Positions 8,944 to 17,567 of a stretch of DNA of 64,000 bases are shown here, piece after piece. How positions within the stretch are numbered: the first letter of the stretch is position 1; every line of letters begins with the position of its first letter. Origin of the DNA: Halosaccharopolyspora lacisalsi (GTDB lineage Bacteria > Actinomycetota > Actinomycetes > Mycobacteriales > Pseudonocardiaceae). The position numbers and the translations under genes were made by a program. The notes beneath the pieces are model-generated. The model was not told where the DNA came from, did not search any database, and saw nothing but the letters and a program-made list of their open reading frames with translations. Where the stretch lies: NCBI RefSeq assembly GCF_014137975.1, contig NZ_JACGWZ010000001.1, forward strand, positions 434,001-498,000, given 5' to 3'.

Positions 8944-10674
8944 ATGCCGACAGTCGCCGACCAGTTCATCGAAGTTCTTGCCCAAGCCGGAGTCGAGCGG
9001 GTGTACGGCATCGTGGGCGACAGCCTCAACCCGGTGGTCGATGCGGTGCGCCGCACCGAGGGCATCGAGTGGGTCCACGTGCGGCACGAGGAGGCCGCGG
9101 CGTTCGCCGCCTCCGCGGAGGCTCAGATCACCGGAAGGCTCGCGGTGTGCGCGGGAAGCAGCGGGCCGGGAAACCTGCATCTGATCAACGGGCTCTACGA
9201 CGCGCACCGCAGTGGTGCTCCGGTGCTGGCCCTGGCCTCGCAGATCCCGTCCGAGCAGCTCGGCACCGGTTTCTTCCAGGAAACCCACCCGGAGGAGTTG
9301 TTCGACGAGTGCAGCCACTTCTGCGAGCTGCTGTCCCAGCCCGAGCAGATGCCCCGACTGCTGCGCAGCGCGATGCAGACGGCGGCGGGACGGCGTGGCG
9401 TGTCGGTGCTGGTGCTTCCCGGCGACATCGCCCACAAACCGTCCGTGAACCCCACCGGGCACGGTGCGGTGCATTGTGAACCGCCGACGGTCGTCCCTCC
9501 CGACTCCCAGGTCCACAGGCTCGCGGAGGCGTTGAACTCCGCCGAGCGCGTGATGCTGTTCTGCGGAATCGGGACGCGGGGCGCCCACGACGAGGTGATG
9601 CGCCTGGCCGACGTGCTCAACGCGCCGATCGGCCACGCCCTGCGCGGCAAGGAGTGGATCCAGTACGACAACTCCTACGACGTCGGGATGAGCGGTCTGC
9701 TCGGCTACGGTGCCTGCTACGAGGCGACGCAGCGGGCCGATCTCCTGGTGCTGCTGGGCACCGACTTTCCCTACGACAACTTCCTGCCGCAGGCCAACAC
9801 GGTGCAGGTCGACATCGAGGCCGCGCACCTGGGACGCCGCACGGTGCTGGATCTCGCGGTGCAGGGCGACGTGGGGGAGACCATCCGCGCCGTGCTGCCG
9901 CACGTCGAGCGAAAGACCGATCGGTCCTTCCTGGACCGGATGCTGCGCGAGCACGCCGACGCGCTGGAACAGGTCGTGGAGGCCTACACCCGCGACGTCG
10001 AGAGCCACGTTCCCATCCACCCGGAGTACGCCGCCGACGCGCTCGACGACCTCGCCGCCGACGACGCGGTGTTCACCGTGGACACCGGCATGTGCAACGT
10101 GTGGTCCGCGCGCTACATAACCCCCAACGGGCGCAGGCGCGTGCTGGGGTCCTTCGTGCACGGGTCGATGGCCAATGCGTTGCCCCAGGCCATCGGCGCG
10201 CAGCTGGCCGACCCACAGCGGCAGGTGGTCACGATGGCCGGGGACGGTGGCCTGTCCATGCTGATGGGAGAGCTGCTGACGCTGCGCACCCGGAACTTGC
10301 CCGTCAAGGTCGTGGTGTTCAACAACGCCTCGCTGGGCATGGTGAAGCTGGAGATGCTGGTCGACGGACTGCCCGACTTCGGCACCGATCACGAGACGGT
10401 GGACTTCGCCGCGATCGCCGCCGCGGTCGGGATTCACAGCGTCCGCGTCGACGATCCCCGCCACGTCCGCGAAGGGCTCGCCGACGTGCTGAACCATCCC
10501 GGTCCGGCGCTGCTCGACCTCGTGACCGATCGGAACGCGCTGTCCCTGCCGCCGCACGTCACCGGTTCCCAGGTGAAGGGATTCGCGTTGGCGGTGAGCA
10601 GGACGGTGCTGGCGGGTGGTGTCGGCAAGATGGTCCGACTCGCCCGCAGCAACCTCCGCAACATCCCGAGGTGA
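8944..10674 (+). CDS. poxB: Pyruvate dehydrogenase (quinone) / pyruvate oxidase, TPP-dependent
   Basis: A 576-residue TPP/FAD enzyme of the PoxB type that oxidatively decarboxylates pyruvate to acetate, usually at the membrane with quinone as acceptor. It shows the N-terminal GVERVYGIVGDSLNP, the HVRHEEAAAFAASAEA segment containing the catalytic glutamate, CAGSSGPGNLHLINGLYDA, and the TPP motif beginning GDGGLSMLMGEL and ending in NNASLG. The start is an ATG preceded by GAAGGGGAG. The gene appears monocistronic; the next gene has its own promoter. Confidence 0.92.
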   Translation: MPTVADQFIEVLAQAGVERVYGIVGDSLNPVVDAVRRTEGIEWVHVRHEEAAAFAASAEAQITGRLAVCAGSSGPGNLHLINGLYDAHRSGAPVLALASQIPSEQLGTGFFQETHPEELFDECSHFCELLSQPEQMPRLLRSAMQTAAGRRGVSVLVLPGDIAHKPSVNPTGHGAVHCEPPTVVPPDSQVHRLAEALNSAERVMLFCGIGTRGAHDEVMRLADVLNAPIGHALRGKEWIQYDNSYDVGMSGLLGYGACYEATQRADLLVLLGTDFPYDNFLPQANTVQVDIEAAHLGRRTVLDLAVQGDVGETIRAVLPHVERKTDRSFLDRMLREHADALEQVVEAYTRDVESHVPIHPEYAADALDDLAADDAVFTVDTGMCNVWSARYITPNGRRRVLGSFVHGSMANALPQAIGAQLADPQRQVVTMAGDGGLSMLMGELLTLRTRNLPVKVVVFNNASLGMVKLEMLVDGLPDFGTDHETVDFAAIAAAVGIHSVRVDDPRHVREGLADVLNHPGPALLDLVTDRNALSLPPHVTGSQVKGFALAVSRTVLAGGVGKMVRLARSNLRNIPR

Positions 10675-10746
10675 CGGTTGCCCGGTCGATCTCCGCGGGA
10701 TGGCCGGTTGGTGACGCGCCGTGGCGGCCGGAGGATACTGCCCGGT

Positions 10747-11595
10747 ATGACAGCGAGTCCCACGGTGCGTCGTCGCCGCCTGGCCGCGGAACTACGCCGA
10801 CTACGGGCGGCGGTCGACGTCACGCAACAGCAGGCCGCCACGCACCTCGGTTGCACCCAGGCCAAGATCGGACGATTCGAAACGGCCAAGCGCGTGCCGT
10901 CGCCGGGAGACGTCTCGGCACTGATGGACTTCTACGCCGTCGACGACGACCAGCGGGCACGGCTCGCCGATCTCGCGCGGGACGCGCGCAAGCGCGGATG
11001 GTGGCACTCCTACAGCGACGTGCTGCCCGAGTGGTACGAGACCTACGTCGGGCTGGAGGCCGAGGCATCGTCGATGCGGACCTACGAGTCCGACGCCGTT
11101 CCCGGGTTGCTGCAAACGCGAGAATACGCTCACGCGATCACGTCGTCGACGCTCGTTCGTCCGGATGAGAGCGAGGTGGCTCGTCGGGTGGAATTGCGAC
11201 TCCGCCGACAGCACCGGATCACCGGGGAGAATCCCCTCGAATTGTGGGCGGTCATCGGGGAGGCGGCGCTGCGGCGTCGTGTCGGCGGTACCGGTGTGCT
11301 GCGGCGCCAACTGACCCACCTGCTCGAAATGTCCGAACGGGAGCACGTGACGGTGCAGGTCATGCCGCTGGACGCGGGCGCGCATCCGGCTCAGGCCGGG
11401 CCGTTCGTCATTCTCGGATATGCTCATCACGCCGATCCGGACCTGGTGTATCTGGAAACCCATGCCGGGGGCATGTATCTTGACAAGGAAGTGGAACTGT
11501 CCCACTACACCGCGATGATGGACCATTTGCGGGCGCACGCGTTGAATCAGCGAGCGTCGTCGCGAATCATCGACGAGCACAGAGGTGAATTGTAG
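10747..11595 (+). CDS. Helix-turn-helix regulator with DUF5753 (Scr1-like)
   Basis: A 282-residue protein. An N-terminal XRE-type HTH (residues ~10-60, TQQQAATHLGCTQAKIGRFET) is followed by a DUF5753 domain with YVGLEAEASSMRTYESDAVPGLLQT and AGPFVILGYAHHADPDLVYLET. Such proteins pair with small DUF397 proteins and are plentiful in filamentous actinomycetes, where some steer development and antibiotic production. The ATG start is seven bases after a GATACT box, implying a leaderless message. The next gene is a DUF397 partner that begins immediately after the stop. Confidence 0.9.
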   Translation: MTASPTVRRRRLAAELRRLRAAVDVTQQQAATHLGCTQAKIGRFETAKRVPSPGDVSALMDFYAVDDDQRARLADLARDARKRGWWHSYSDVLPEWYETYVGLEAEASSMRTYESDAVPGLLQTREYAHAITSSTLVRPDESEVARRVELRLRRQHRITGENPLELWAVIGEAALRRRVGGTGVLRRQLTHLLEMSEREHVTVQVMPLDAGAHPAQAGPFVILGYAHHADPDLVYLETHAGGMYLDKEVELSHYTAMMDHLRAHALNQRASSRIIDEHRGEL

Positions 11596-11844
11596 ATGGA
11601 CGAGGTCGTCCGGTGGCGCACCAGCACTCGCACCCAGGGACAGGGTCAGTGCGTCGAGGTCGGGGCCGCCCGACGGGGGATCGGCGTCCGCGACACCAAG
11701 CACCGTCGCGGCGGATACCTGATGGTGTGCCGGCGCAAGTGGCGGGCGTTCGTCGCCGACCTCAAGAGCGGCCGGTTGTCCGGATCGGAGTCCGGGGCGG
11801 GGGCTTTTCTGAGCAGTACTGCCGTGCGCTGCCGGGACTCGTGA
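11596..11844 (+). CDS. DUF397 protein, partner of the upstream HTH regulator
   Basis: An 82-residue protein with the DUF397 core: W near residue 7, a CVEVG motif, a VRDTK motif and a WRAFVADLKSGRL end. It starts directly after the HTH gene stop with no gap. The extra ~20 residues beyond the usual DUF397 end (SGSESGAGAF onward) are unusual. By analogy with known pairs, it probably modulates the upstream regulator. It converges with the PH-domain genes, 12 bases apart. Confidence 0.85.
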   Translation: MDEVVRWRTSTRTQGQGQCVEVGAARRGIGVRDTKHRRGGYLMVCRRKWRAFVADLKSGRLSGSESGAGAFLSSTAVRCRDS

Positions 11845-11856
11845 GCCGGGTGGGGG

Positions 11857-13374
11857 TCATCCTCGCGGGGCTTCCTCCAGGAAGGGACGCAGCAGCTCGG
11901 GCACGGCCTCCTCGGCGAAGGTCAGCCCCTCGCCCGTGGCCACGTCGCGGATCGCGTAGACGCCGTGTCCCGCCGACGTCGTGGCCGAGAGGGTGACCAG
12001 ACCGGCACGTCGCTGGAACAGGGACTGCTTCACGCGCCACCCGATCACCCCGTCCCGGCGCAGCGCCACCGTGTTGCGCACGCCGGTGCCGCATCGCGCG
12101 ATCAGGTAATCCCCGGCGATGCCGTGACCGAGATTGCGGTAGGCGTCGACGGCGCAGGTGCCCGCGGCCGGTAGTGCGATCACCGCGACCACCCACGCCC
12201 AGCTCGGCCCCGGAACCCCCGGTAGCGCGAGGGCCGCCGATGCGGCCACGATCGGGCAGGAGATCGCCAGCGACCAGATCAGCCGTCGCCGCAGGGCCGC
12301 TCGGGGATGCCGCCGCAGCGCGACATCGGCGAGCGAGCCGCGCTCCCGCAGCACGGCGGCGCTGACGCGGTGAGCCTCGGCGCGCGGGGCGGGAGGTAGC
12401 AGCGTCTTGCGCGCGGGCTGCTTGGACTCCTGACCCGTGCTCAGTCCCGTGGCCACCGCGTTGACCCTGGCGCCGCCCACCCACCGCAGCAGCAGCGGCT
12501 CGGCGAGTTCCGCTCCTCGCAGCCTGCGTTCCTCCAGCGACACCGATCGCGTGGTCAGCAGTCCGCGCCGCACGCGCAGCGTGTCACCGCGTTCGGAGTC
12601 GGTTCCGGGCTCGCGCGTGAGGCGGAACGCCCACCACATCTCGACCGACAGCGCCACCGAACCCGCCATGCCGATCAACAGCATTCCCAGCAGGACGGTG
12701 CCGATCCCCACCCACAGCGGAAGGGAGACGAACCGTTCGGTGGCCGCGTCGAGCAGTCCCAGCTTCTTGACGAGTTCGGACAACGAGCTGATGCCCGAGA
12801 CCAGCGCACCCCAGACGACGAGCACGAACGAGGCCGTCAGCGCCGAGTAGCCGAACCACGCCGGACGTATCCGGGCGATCTCGTCCTCGGCGGGCTCGGC
12901 GGCAGGTGCCTGCCCGGCGCCGCGCAGCAGCTCGCGGCGCAACGCCGCGGCGCGGGAGGTGGTGACCGCATCCAGCTTGATCTCGCTGTCGGCACCGGAC
13001 TGCTGACCGGTACCGATCTTGACCACGGACAGGCCGAGCAGGCGGTGCACCGGCTGGGAGGTGAGGTCGACGCTGCGGACGCGGTCCCTGGGGATGGAGC
13101 GGTGACTGCGCGAGAGGTTGCCCGCGCGCAGCTCGAAGCGGCGCGCGGTGATCCGGTAGCGGGTGAAGTACCAGCTCACGGCGGTCGCGGCCGAGACGAG
13201 CACGGCGATGCCCACCCAGATCCCCACCATGGACAGCACCGCCGCGACCTTCGCGCCGGTGAGGGTCATGAGGGCACCGGTCGGGATCAGCGGGGCGAGC
13301 GCGAGCACACCGACGGCCAGGACGCTCTTCGGGTCGAGCCGCTGCCACCGCTCGTCGCCGTCCGAGCCGCTCAT
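11857..13374 (-). CDS. Membrane protein with tandem bacterial PH (bPH2/DUF304) domains, YdbT-like
   Basis: A 505-residue membrane protein. It repeats a helix pair followed by a bPH2 domain. The first domain reads RYRITARRFELRAGNLSR with IPRDRVRSVDLTSQPVHRLLG. A second has LRVRRGLLTTRSVSLEERRLRG, and a third ends near DYLIARCGTGVRNTVALRRD. Hydrophobic pairs separate them. The function is unknown; Bacillus homologues relate to resistance to toxic compounds and envelope stress. Its ATG overlaps the stop of the upstream partner by four bases, so the two are made together. Confidence 0.85.
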   Translation of the reverse strand: MSGSDGDERWQRLDPKSVLAVGVLALAPLIPTGALMTLTGAKVAAVLSMVGIWVGIAVLVSAATAVSWYFTRYRITARRFELRAGNLSRSHRSIPRDRVRSVDLTSQPVHRLLGLSVVKIGTGQQSGADSEIKLDAVTTSRAAALRRELLRGAGQAPAAEPAEDEIARIRPAWFGYSALTASFVLVVWGALVSGISSLSELVKKLGLLDAATERFVSLPLWVGIGTVLLGMLLIGMAGSVALSVEMWWAFRLTREPGTDSERGDTLRVRRGLLTTRSVSLEERRLRGAELAEPLLLRWVGGARVNAVATGLSTGQESKQPARKTLLPPAPRAEAHRVSAAVLRERGSLADVALRRHPRAALRRRLIWSLAISCPIVAASAALALPGVPGPSWAWVVAVIALPAAGTCAVDAYRNLGHGIAGDYLIARCGTGVRNTVALRRDGVIGWRVKQSLFQRRAGLVTLSATTSAGHGVYAIRDVATGEGLTFAEEAVPELLRPFLEEAPRG

Positions 13375-13886
13375 GTGGCATCACCCGGTGCGGCCTGGGT
13401 GGTCGCCGTCAGGCGTTCCACCAGTTCGGTGGCGATCCGTCGGTCGAGCCCGTCGATGTTCAGCGGCCCGGCGGCGGAGGCCGTGGTCACGGTGACGCTG
13501 GAGAGCCCGAACACCTGCTGCAACGGACCGCGCGCGGTGTCGACGGTCTGGATCCGCGACATCGGCGCCACCCGCCACTCCTGGTTGACCCACCCGGACG
13601 CGGTGTAGACGGCGTCCTCGGTGGTCTCGTAGCGGTGCACGCGGTAGCGCCACGACGGCATCACGGCGACGTAGGCGATGCCGAGGACGCCGACGACGAG
13701 CAACGCGAGCAGCAACCAGTAGCGGACCGCCGGAAGCATCCTGCTCAGCACCGCCAGCACGATCAGCACCGGGACGACCGACAGCGCGGCCTGCACCGTC
13801 CACCACGCGATGGCCCGGCGCTCCACCCGGTGGCGGGGCGGGCGCAGCCGTACGGCCTCGGTCGGTCGTTCGTGCGGTTCGGACAC
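13371..13886 (-). CDS. Membrane protein with one bacterial PH domain, YdbS-like
   Basis: A 171-residue protein: two adjacent membrane helices (residues ~25-75) and one bPH2 domain with WRYRVHRYETTEDAVYTASG and MSRIQTVDTARGPLQQVFGL. It is the short partner of the following three-domain protein, the same two-gene arrangement as ydbS-ydbT. The stop overlaps the next ATG. The upstream 100 bases hold palindrome copy 3. Confidence 0.87.
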   Translation of the reverse strand: MSEPHERPTEAVRLRPPRHRVERRAIAWWTVQAALSVVPVLIVLAVLSRMLPAVRYWLLLALLVVGVLGIAYVAVMPSWRYRVHRYETTEDAVYTASGWVNQEWRVAPMSRIQTVDTARGPLQQVFGLSSVTVTTASAAGPLNIDGLDRRIATELVERLTATTQAAPGDAT

Positions 13887-13946
13887 CTGCGCTCCTCACT
13901 GCCCGCACTGCTTTCGCGGCATTCTCGCAGGGGCGGTCGGTGGTGG

Positions 13947-13991
13947 TGCGATTTTCCCTGAAGTTGTGCCACAAGTTTAGGGAAAATCGCA
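13947..13991. repeat. Dispersed palindrome, copy 3 (imperfect)
   Basis: The arms 13947-13968 and 13970-13991 pair with two mismatches around a single C. The left arm has CCCTGAAGTTGTG where the right arm implies CCCTAAACTTGTG. It lies exactly where the Nramp-like reading frame breaks off and 60 bases upstream of the PH-domain operon. Confidence 0.88.
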
Positions 13992-14325
13992 CAAACCCCG
14001 GCACGGACGGACGCGGCCAGTTCGGCACCACCGGCGACCACGCCCAGCACGGCCAGGAACAGCACCCAGCCCGCAGCGGGACCACCCGGTGGGCGATCTC
14101 CTGGGCACGCAGGCCGGAGACGCCGATGACGCGCCGGACGTTGAGCTGCACGGCGAGGTCGACCAGGATCGAGATCAGCAGCGCGAAGGCGAAGGCGGCC
14201 CCGAGCTGGTCGGTGAACTCCGCCGTCTGGGTGATGAGTCCGGGACCGATCGAGCTGGTGGCCATGAGGAACATGGCGCCCAGCAGGGAGGTCCGCGTGG
14301 CACGGGACGTGCTCGCGCCTGCCAA
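13992..14325 (-). pseudogene. Truncated, frameshifted Nramp-family transporter remnant
   Basis: The first ~110 codons of an Nramp-like (divalent metal transporter family) permease. TSLLGAMFLMATSSIGPGL is followed by AAFAFALLISILVDLAVQLNV and GVSGLRAQEIAHRVVPL. A frameshift near 14080 then moves the frame to GWVLFLAVLGVVAGGAELA. After that the sequence meets palindrome copy 3 and the remaining ~300 residues of such a transporter are absent. A TTG at 14325 would be the start. It is non-functional as a transporter. Confidence 0.7.
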
Positions 14326-14368
14326 TGTCGTGCTTTCCGTCAGGTTGCGCCCTGCTCCCGGGGATTGT

Positions 14369-15679
14369 TCACGACACGATCGGGTGACCGACGGCCCGGC
14401 CCGCGGCTCGCACCAGAATCGTGGTCTCGTCGGCGATCGCGTGCCGGTCGGAGGTGAACCGATCGCCGGTGAGCCTGCCGGGCGGATTGTTCAGCACCGG
14501 TGTGTGCAGGTGCCCACCGGCGAGCGAGTCCCCGCCGAGCCCGAGTCGCAACCGGTTCGAGCGGTACATGCTCTCGTTGGAAAGGTAGTCTTCGCCGCTG
14601 CCCGAGGCCGCGACAGCGTCCGGAGCGGGTTCACCGTCCTCGTGGCACACGGGGTCACCGGCGCCGGGACGGTCGGAATCGGGCCAGCTGCAGAAGCGGG
14701 TGTTGAAGCGGACCGGGTAAGGACCGCTCTCCGCCGCGAGCATCGCCCGGTGCGGCAATGTCGTTTCGATGAACTCCGCGGCCGGTTGTGGCCATCCCGC
14801 CGCGTCGGGGACCGGTCCGGTCGCGTGGACGCCGTTGTTGTCCGCGGCTCCGCCGCGCCAACGTCCCGCCCAGCGCTCGATGTCGAATCGGCCCGGCCTG
14901 CCCTGGCTGAGCGTCATGATCAGGTCGGGACGCCGTCGGCCGAGGAGCGCCGAACCGTAGGCGTGCTCCACGATGCCTCGGTCGAAAGCTCCCCACAGCA
15001 CGGGAAGAGCGACGGTCTGGACCGTGATCCTGCCGGTGGGAGCGTCGAAGGTCCTGCCGTCGAGCCGGAGCGCGGCGACTCCGGCGGGATTGCCGCGGTT
15101 GAGGTTGCCGTCGTCGAGTCCGAAGGGGTCGAAACCGCTGATCATGACGCGAGTGGCCTTCCCGCCCGGGAATCGCTGTGAGCTCATGCCCCTGCTGGCG
15201 CGGTCCAACTCCCGGAGCAGGTGAGCGCGCTGCCGTGGGACGAGTTCGTGGTCCGGCCGCCACTGCCGAACGGCCCGGGTGAGCAGCAGGCGTGCCCAGT
15301 AGAGCGGGCGATCGTCGTAGGAGTCGAGGTCGCCGTGGTCGAACCGCCCCTGCGCGCGGGCCACGGCCGTCTCCCACAGTCGCTCGCCCCGCCGCTCGAC
15401 GAACTCGGCGGCGGCTCGGGCGTTCGGTTGCTCGCACAGTCGGGTGGTGAAACGTGTGACGAGCGGTCCGAAACCCGCCCGCTCGACCAGTTCGGGACCG
15501 GCAGCCGGGGCTCCTGGCACGAGCGAGTCGTCGAGTCTCCGCTCCTCGACGGTCAGCGGGGCGCTCTCGTCGTAGCAGTCCGTTCTCTCGGTCGCGGTGG
15601 CGACACCCGGCCCCGCGACCAGGGAGACGGACAGCAGCACGAGCGCGCACGAACGAAGGGAAACAGCCGACCGGCGCAT
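14369..15679 (-). CDS. Secreted pyroglutamyl-peptidase-I-like (C15) protein with Ser at the nucleophile position
   Basis: A 436-residue protein beginning with a signal peptide (RSCALVLLSVSLVAGPGVATA). After a ~160-residue N-terminal region comes a C15-like fold: VMISGFDPFG, GNPAGVAALRLDG, a glutamate in RFDIERWAG and a histidine in GGHLHTPVL. The motif that normally reads TYxCN, with the nucleophilic cysteine, reads DYLSNESMYR, so the cysteine is a serine. It may be inactive or a divergent enzyme. The start is ATG 15679 because GAGGAAAGG lies six bases upstream; an upstream GTG would add 13 residues ahead of the signal peptide. Confidence 0.72.
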   Translation of the reverse strand: MRRSAVSLRSCALVLLSVSLVAGPGVATATERTDCYDESAPLTVEERRLDDSLVPGAPAAGPELVERAGFGPLVTRFTTRLCEQPNARAAAEFVERRGERLWETAVARAQGRFDHGDLDSYDDRPLYWARLLLTRAVRQWRPDHELVPRQRAHLLRELDRASRGMSSQRFPGGKATRVMISGFDPFGLDDGNLNRGNPAGVAALRLDGRTFDAPTGRITVQTVALPVLWGAFDRGIVEHAYGSALLGRRRPDLIMTLSQGRPGRFDIERWAGRWRGGAADNNGVHATGPVPDAAGWPQPAAEFIETTLPHRAMLAAESGPYPVRFNTRFCSWPDSDRPGAGDPVCHEDGEPAPDAVAASGSGEDYLSNESMYRSNRLRLGLGGDSLAGGHLHTPVLNNPPGRLTGDRFTSDRHAIADETTILVRAAGRAVGHPIVS

Positions 15680-15782
15680 CGCGATCCTTTCCTCGTGGCG
15701 CGCGGTGAGCTCCACCACGCGACCGCGAGGACTCTAGATCGCGATCTCGCTTCGTTCAATGCCCTGGCGAGACCTCGCCGCC

Positions 15783-17567
15783 TCACTCGCTGCCGGTGAC
15801 GTGGGCCGGGGTGACGTGCCCGGCGCACTCCAGCAGCATGGCGTGGACGAAGGCCTGGGGCAGGTTCCCGCGCAACTGGCGCTGGGCGACGTCGTACTCC
15901 TCGGAGAACAGCCCCGGAGGACCGCAGGCCGCCCGGTTGCGCTCGAACCAGCGCACCGCCCGTTGCCGGTTGCCCTGGTACCAGTCGGCCAGGGTCATGA
16001 CGAACCCGCAGAGCAGGAACGCCCCCTCGACGTCCCCGAGCCGGCGGGGAGCCTGCGGAAAGCGGTACACGTAGCCGTCGACGCAGAGCTGTTGCCGCAC
16101 GGTCTCCAGCGTCGCCCGTGTGCGCGGGTCGTCCTGGGACAGGGCGCCGCGCACCGGTGGCAGCAACAGCGCTGCGTCGGGGCCGGAGTGCGCGGGGCTG
16201 CGCTGCCAGTAACCGTGCGGATGCAGGCAGCGCCGCGAGGTCTCTGCCAGGATGGCGTCGGCGAGCGCCAGCATCCCGTTGGTGTCCTTGGTGGTGGGAC
16301 TGACGGCGGCAGCGGCGTGCAGTCCGGCCACGCAGGACAGTCGTGAGTGCGTCCACCACTCCTCGCCCAGTTCCCACAGGCCCGCCTCGGGACGCTGCCA
16401 GTGCTTCGAGATGGCATCGGCGGCGACCTGCATCGCCCGCCAGCCGTCCCGGTCCAGCCGGTCGTGTCGCGCGGCGGCTGCCAGCAGCTGGAGCAGCTCC
16501 CCGAAGGCGTCCAACTGGAACTGCCGGGTCACCCAGTTGCCCTTGATGATCTTCTGCCCACCCGGGTACCCGGGCAGCGAGAGCCGCTGCTCGTCCGGGA
16601 TGGACTCGCCGCACACTGTGTAGGCGGGTTTCAGCGCGTCGCCGTCGTCGAGGAGACGGGCCGTCATGAACTCCACGGTCTCGTCGAGCAGCGGGTCGGG
16701 GCCGTGGGCGGCGACCGCGATGCCGGCGTAGCACTGGTCGCGGATCCAGGCGTACCGGTAGTCGAAGTTGCGACCCTGCTCGGCGCGTTCGGGCAGCGAC
16801 ATGGTCGCGGCGGCGACCATCCCCCCGCTCGGTCGGGTCAGCCCCCGCAGCACGGCGTGGGCCTGCTGGGAGTCGCGGGGGGCCAACGTGTCGCCGAATT
16901 CGGGGACGGCCCGCTTCCAGGCGTTCGCGGTGCCGTTCCAGGCGGTCGCCGGGTCCACCGGTCGTCCGGGGGAACCGCTGCCGAGTTCGAGCACCAGATC
17001 GTGGTATCCCCCTGAGGGGACGGTGATCTCGGTGCGCAGCACCCCGTCCTCGTCGAGGACCGCCTCGGGGGCACCGGACCATCGCAGGTGCAGCGATCCG
17101 CTCCGTCCCGTCCAGCGGCCGTGCTCGTCGAGGCGCATCTCGGTCATCGGCTCCGCACCGAACCCGGCCCGCACGTCGAGTTCCACGCGCAGGCGCACCT
17201 CGCGTTCCACCGCCTCGATCCGACGCAGCAGGACGACTCGATCCGGATCGCCCGGATAGGCCAGCGCCTCGCGGCACTCCACCACGGTGGAGGTGGTCAC
17301 CCACCGGTTGCGCCAGATCAGGGAACGGTTCTCGTAGTTGCCGCCCCAGACGAACGCCTCCACCGGAGTGATCGCGTACACCCCGCGCCCGCCCAGCAGG
17401 GCGGAGAAGACGGCGTCGTCGTCCCACTGCGGTGCGCACATCCACACGATCTCGCCGTGCGGCCCGCACACGGCACCGCGATACCCGTCGGCGATCAGGG
17501 CGTACTCCCGCAGCACGTGGGGCGGAAACAGCTGCTGCACACTGCTTCCGGACCGTTCGGCGCTCAA
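15783..17567 (-). CDS. Glycoside hydrolase family 15 protein (glucoamylase/trehalase type)
   Basis: A 594-residue cytoplasmic GH15 enzyme. It begins with the characteristic REYALIADGYRGAVCGPHGEIVWMCAPQWD region. It carries the (alpha/alpha)6-barrel signatures NFDYRYAWIRDQCYAG and GNWVTRQFQLDAFGELLQ, and ends with EGAFLLCGFVMTLADWYQGN. Members hydrolyse alpha-glucans or trehalose, and mycobacterial relatives are trehalases; the substrate is undecided. The TTG start overlaps the SDR stop (TTGA) with GGAGG just upstream, so the two genes form an operon. GTG 17543 is the next possible start. Confidence 0.88.
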   Translation of the reverse strand: MSAERSGSSVQQLFPPHVLREYALIADGYRGAVCGPHGEIVWMCAPQWDDDAVFSALLGGRGVYAITPVEAFVWGGNYENRSLIWRNRWVTTSTVVECREALAYPGDPDRVVLLRRIEAVEREVRLRVELDVRAGFGAEPMTEMRLDEHGRWTGRSGSLHLRWSGAPEAVLDEDGVLRTEITVPSGGYHDLVLELGSGSPGRPVDPATAWNGTANAWKRAVPEFGDTLAPRDSQQAHAVLRGLTRPSGGMVAAATMSLPERAEQGRNFDYRYAWIRDQCYAGIAVAAHGPDPLLDETVEFMTARLLDDGDALKPAYTVCGESIPDEQRLSLPGYPGGQKIIKGNWVTRQFQLDAFGELLQLLAAAARHDRLDRDGWRAMQVAADAISKHWQRPEAGLWELGEEWWTHSRLSCVAGLHAAAAVSPTTKDTNGMLALADAILAETSRRCLHPHGYWQRSPAHSGPDAALLLPPVRGALSQDDPRTRATLETVRQQLCVDGYVYRFPQAPRRLGDVEGAFLLCGFVMTLADWYQGNRQRAVRWFERNRAACGPPGLFSEEYDVAQRQLRGNLPQAFVHAMLLECAGHVTPAHVTGSE

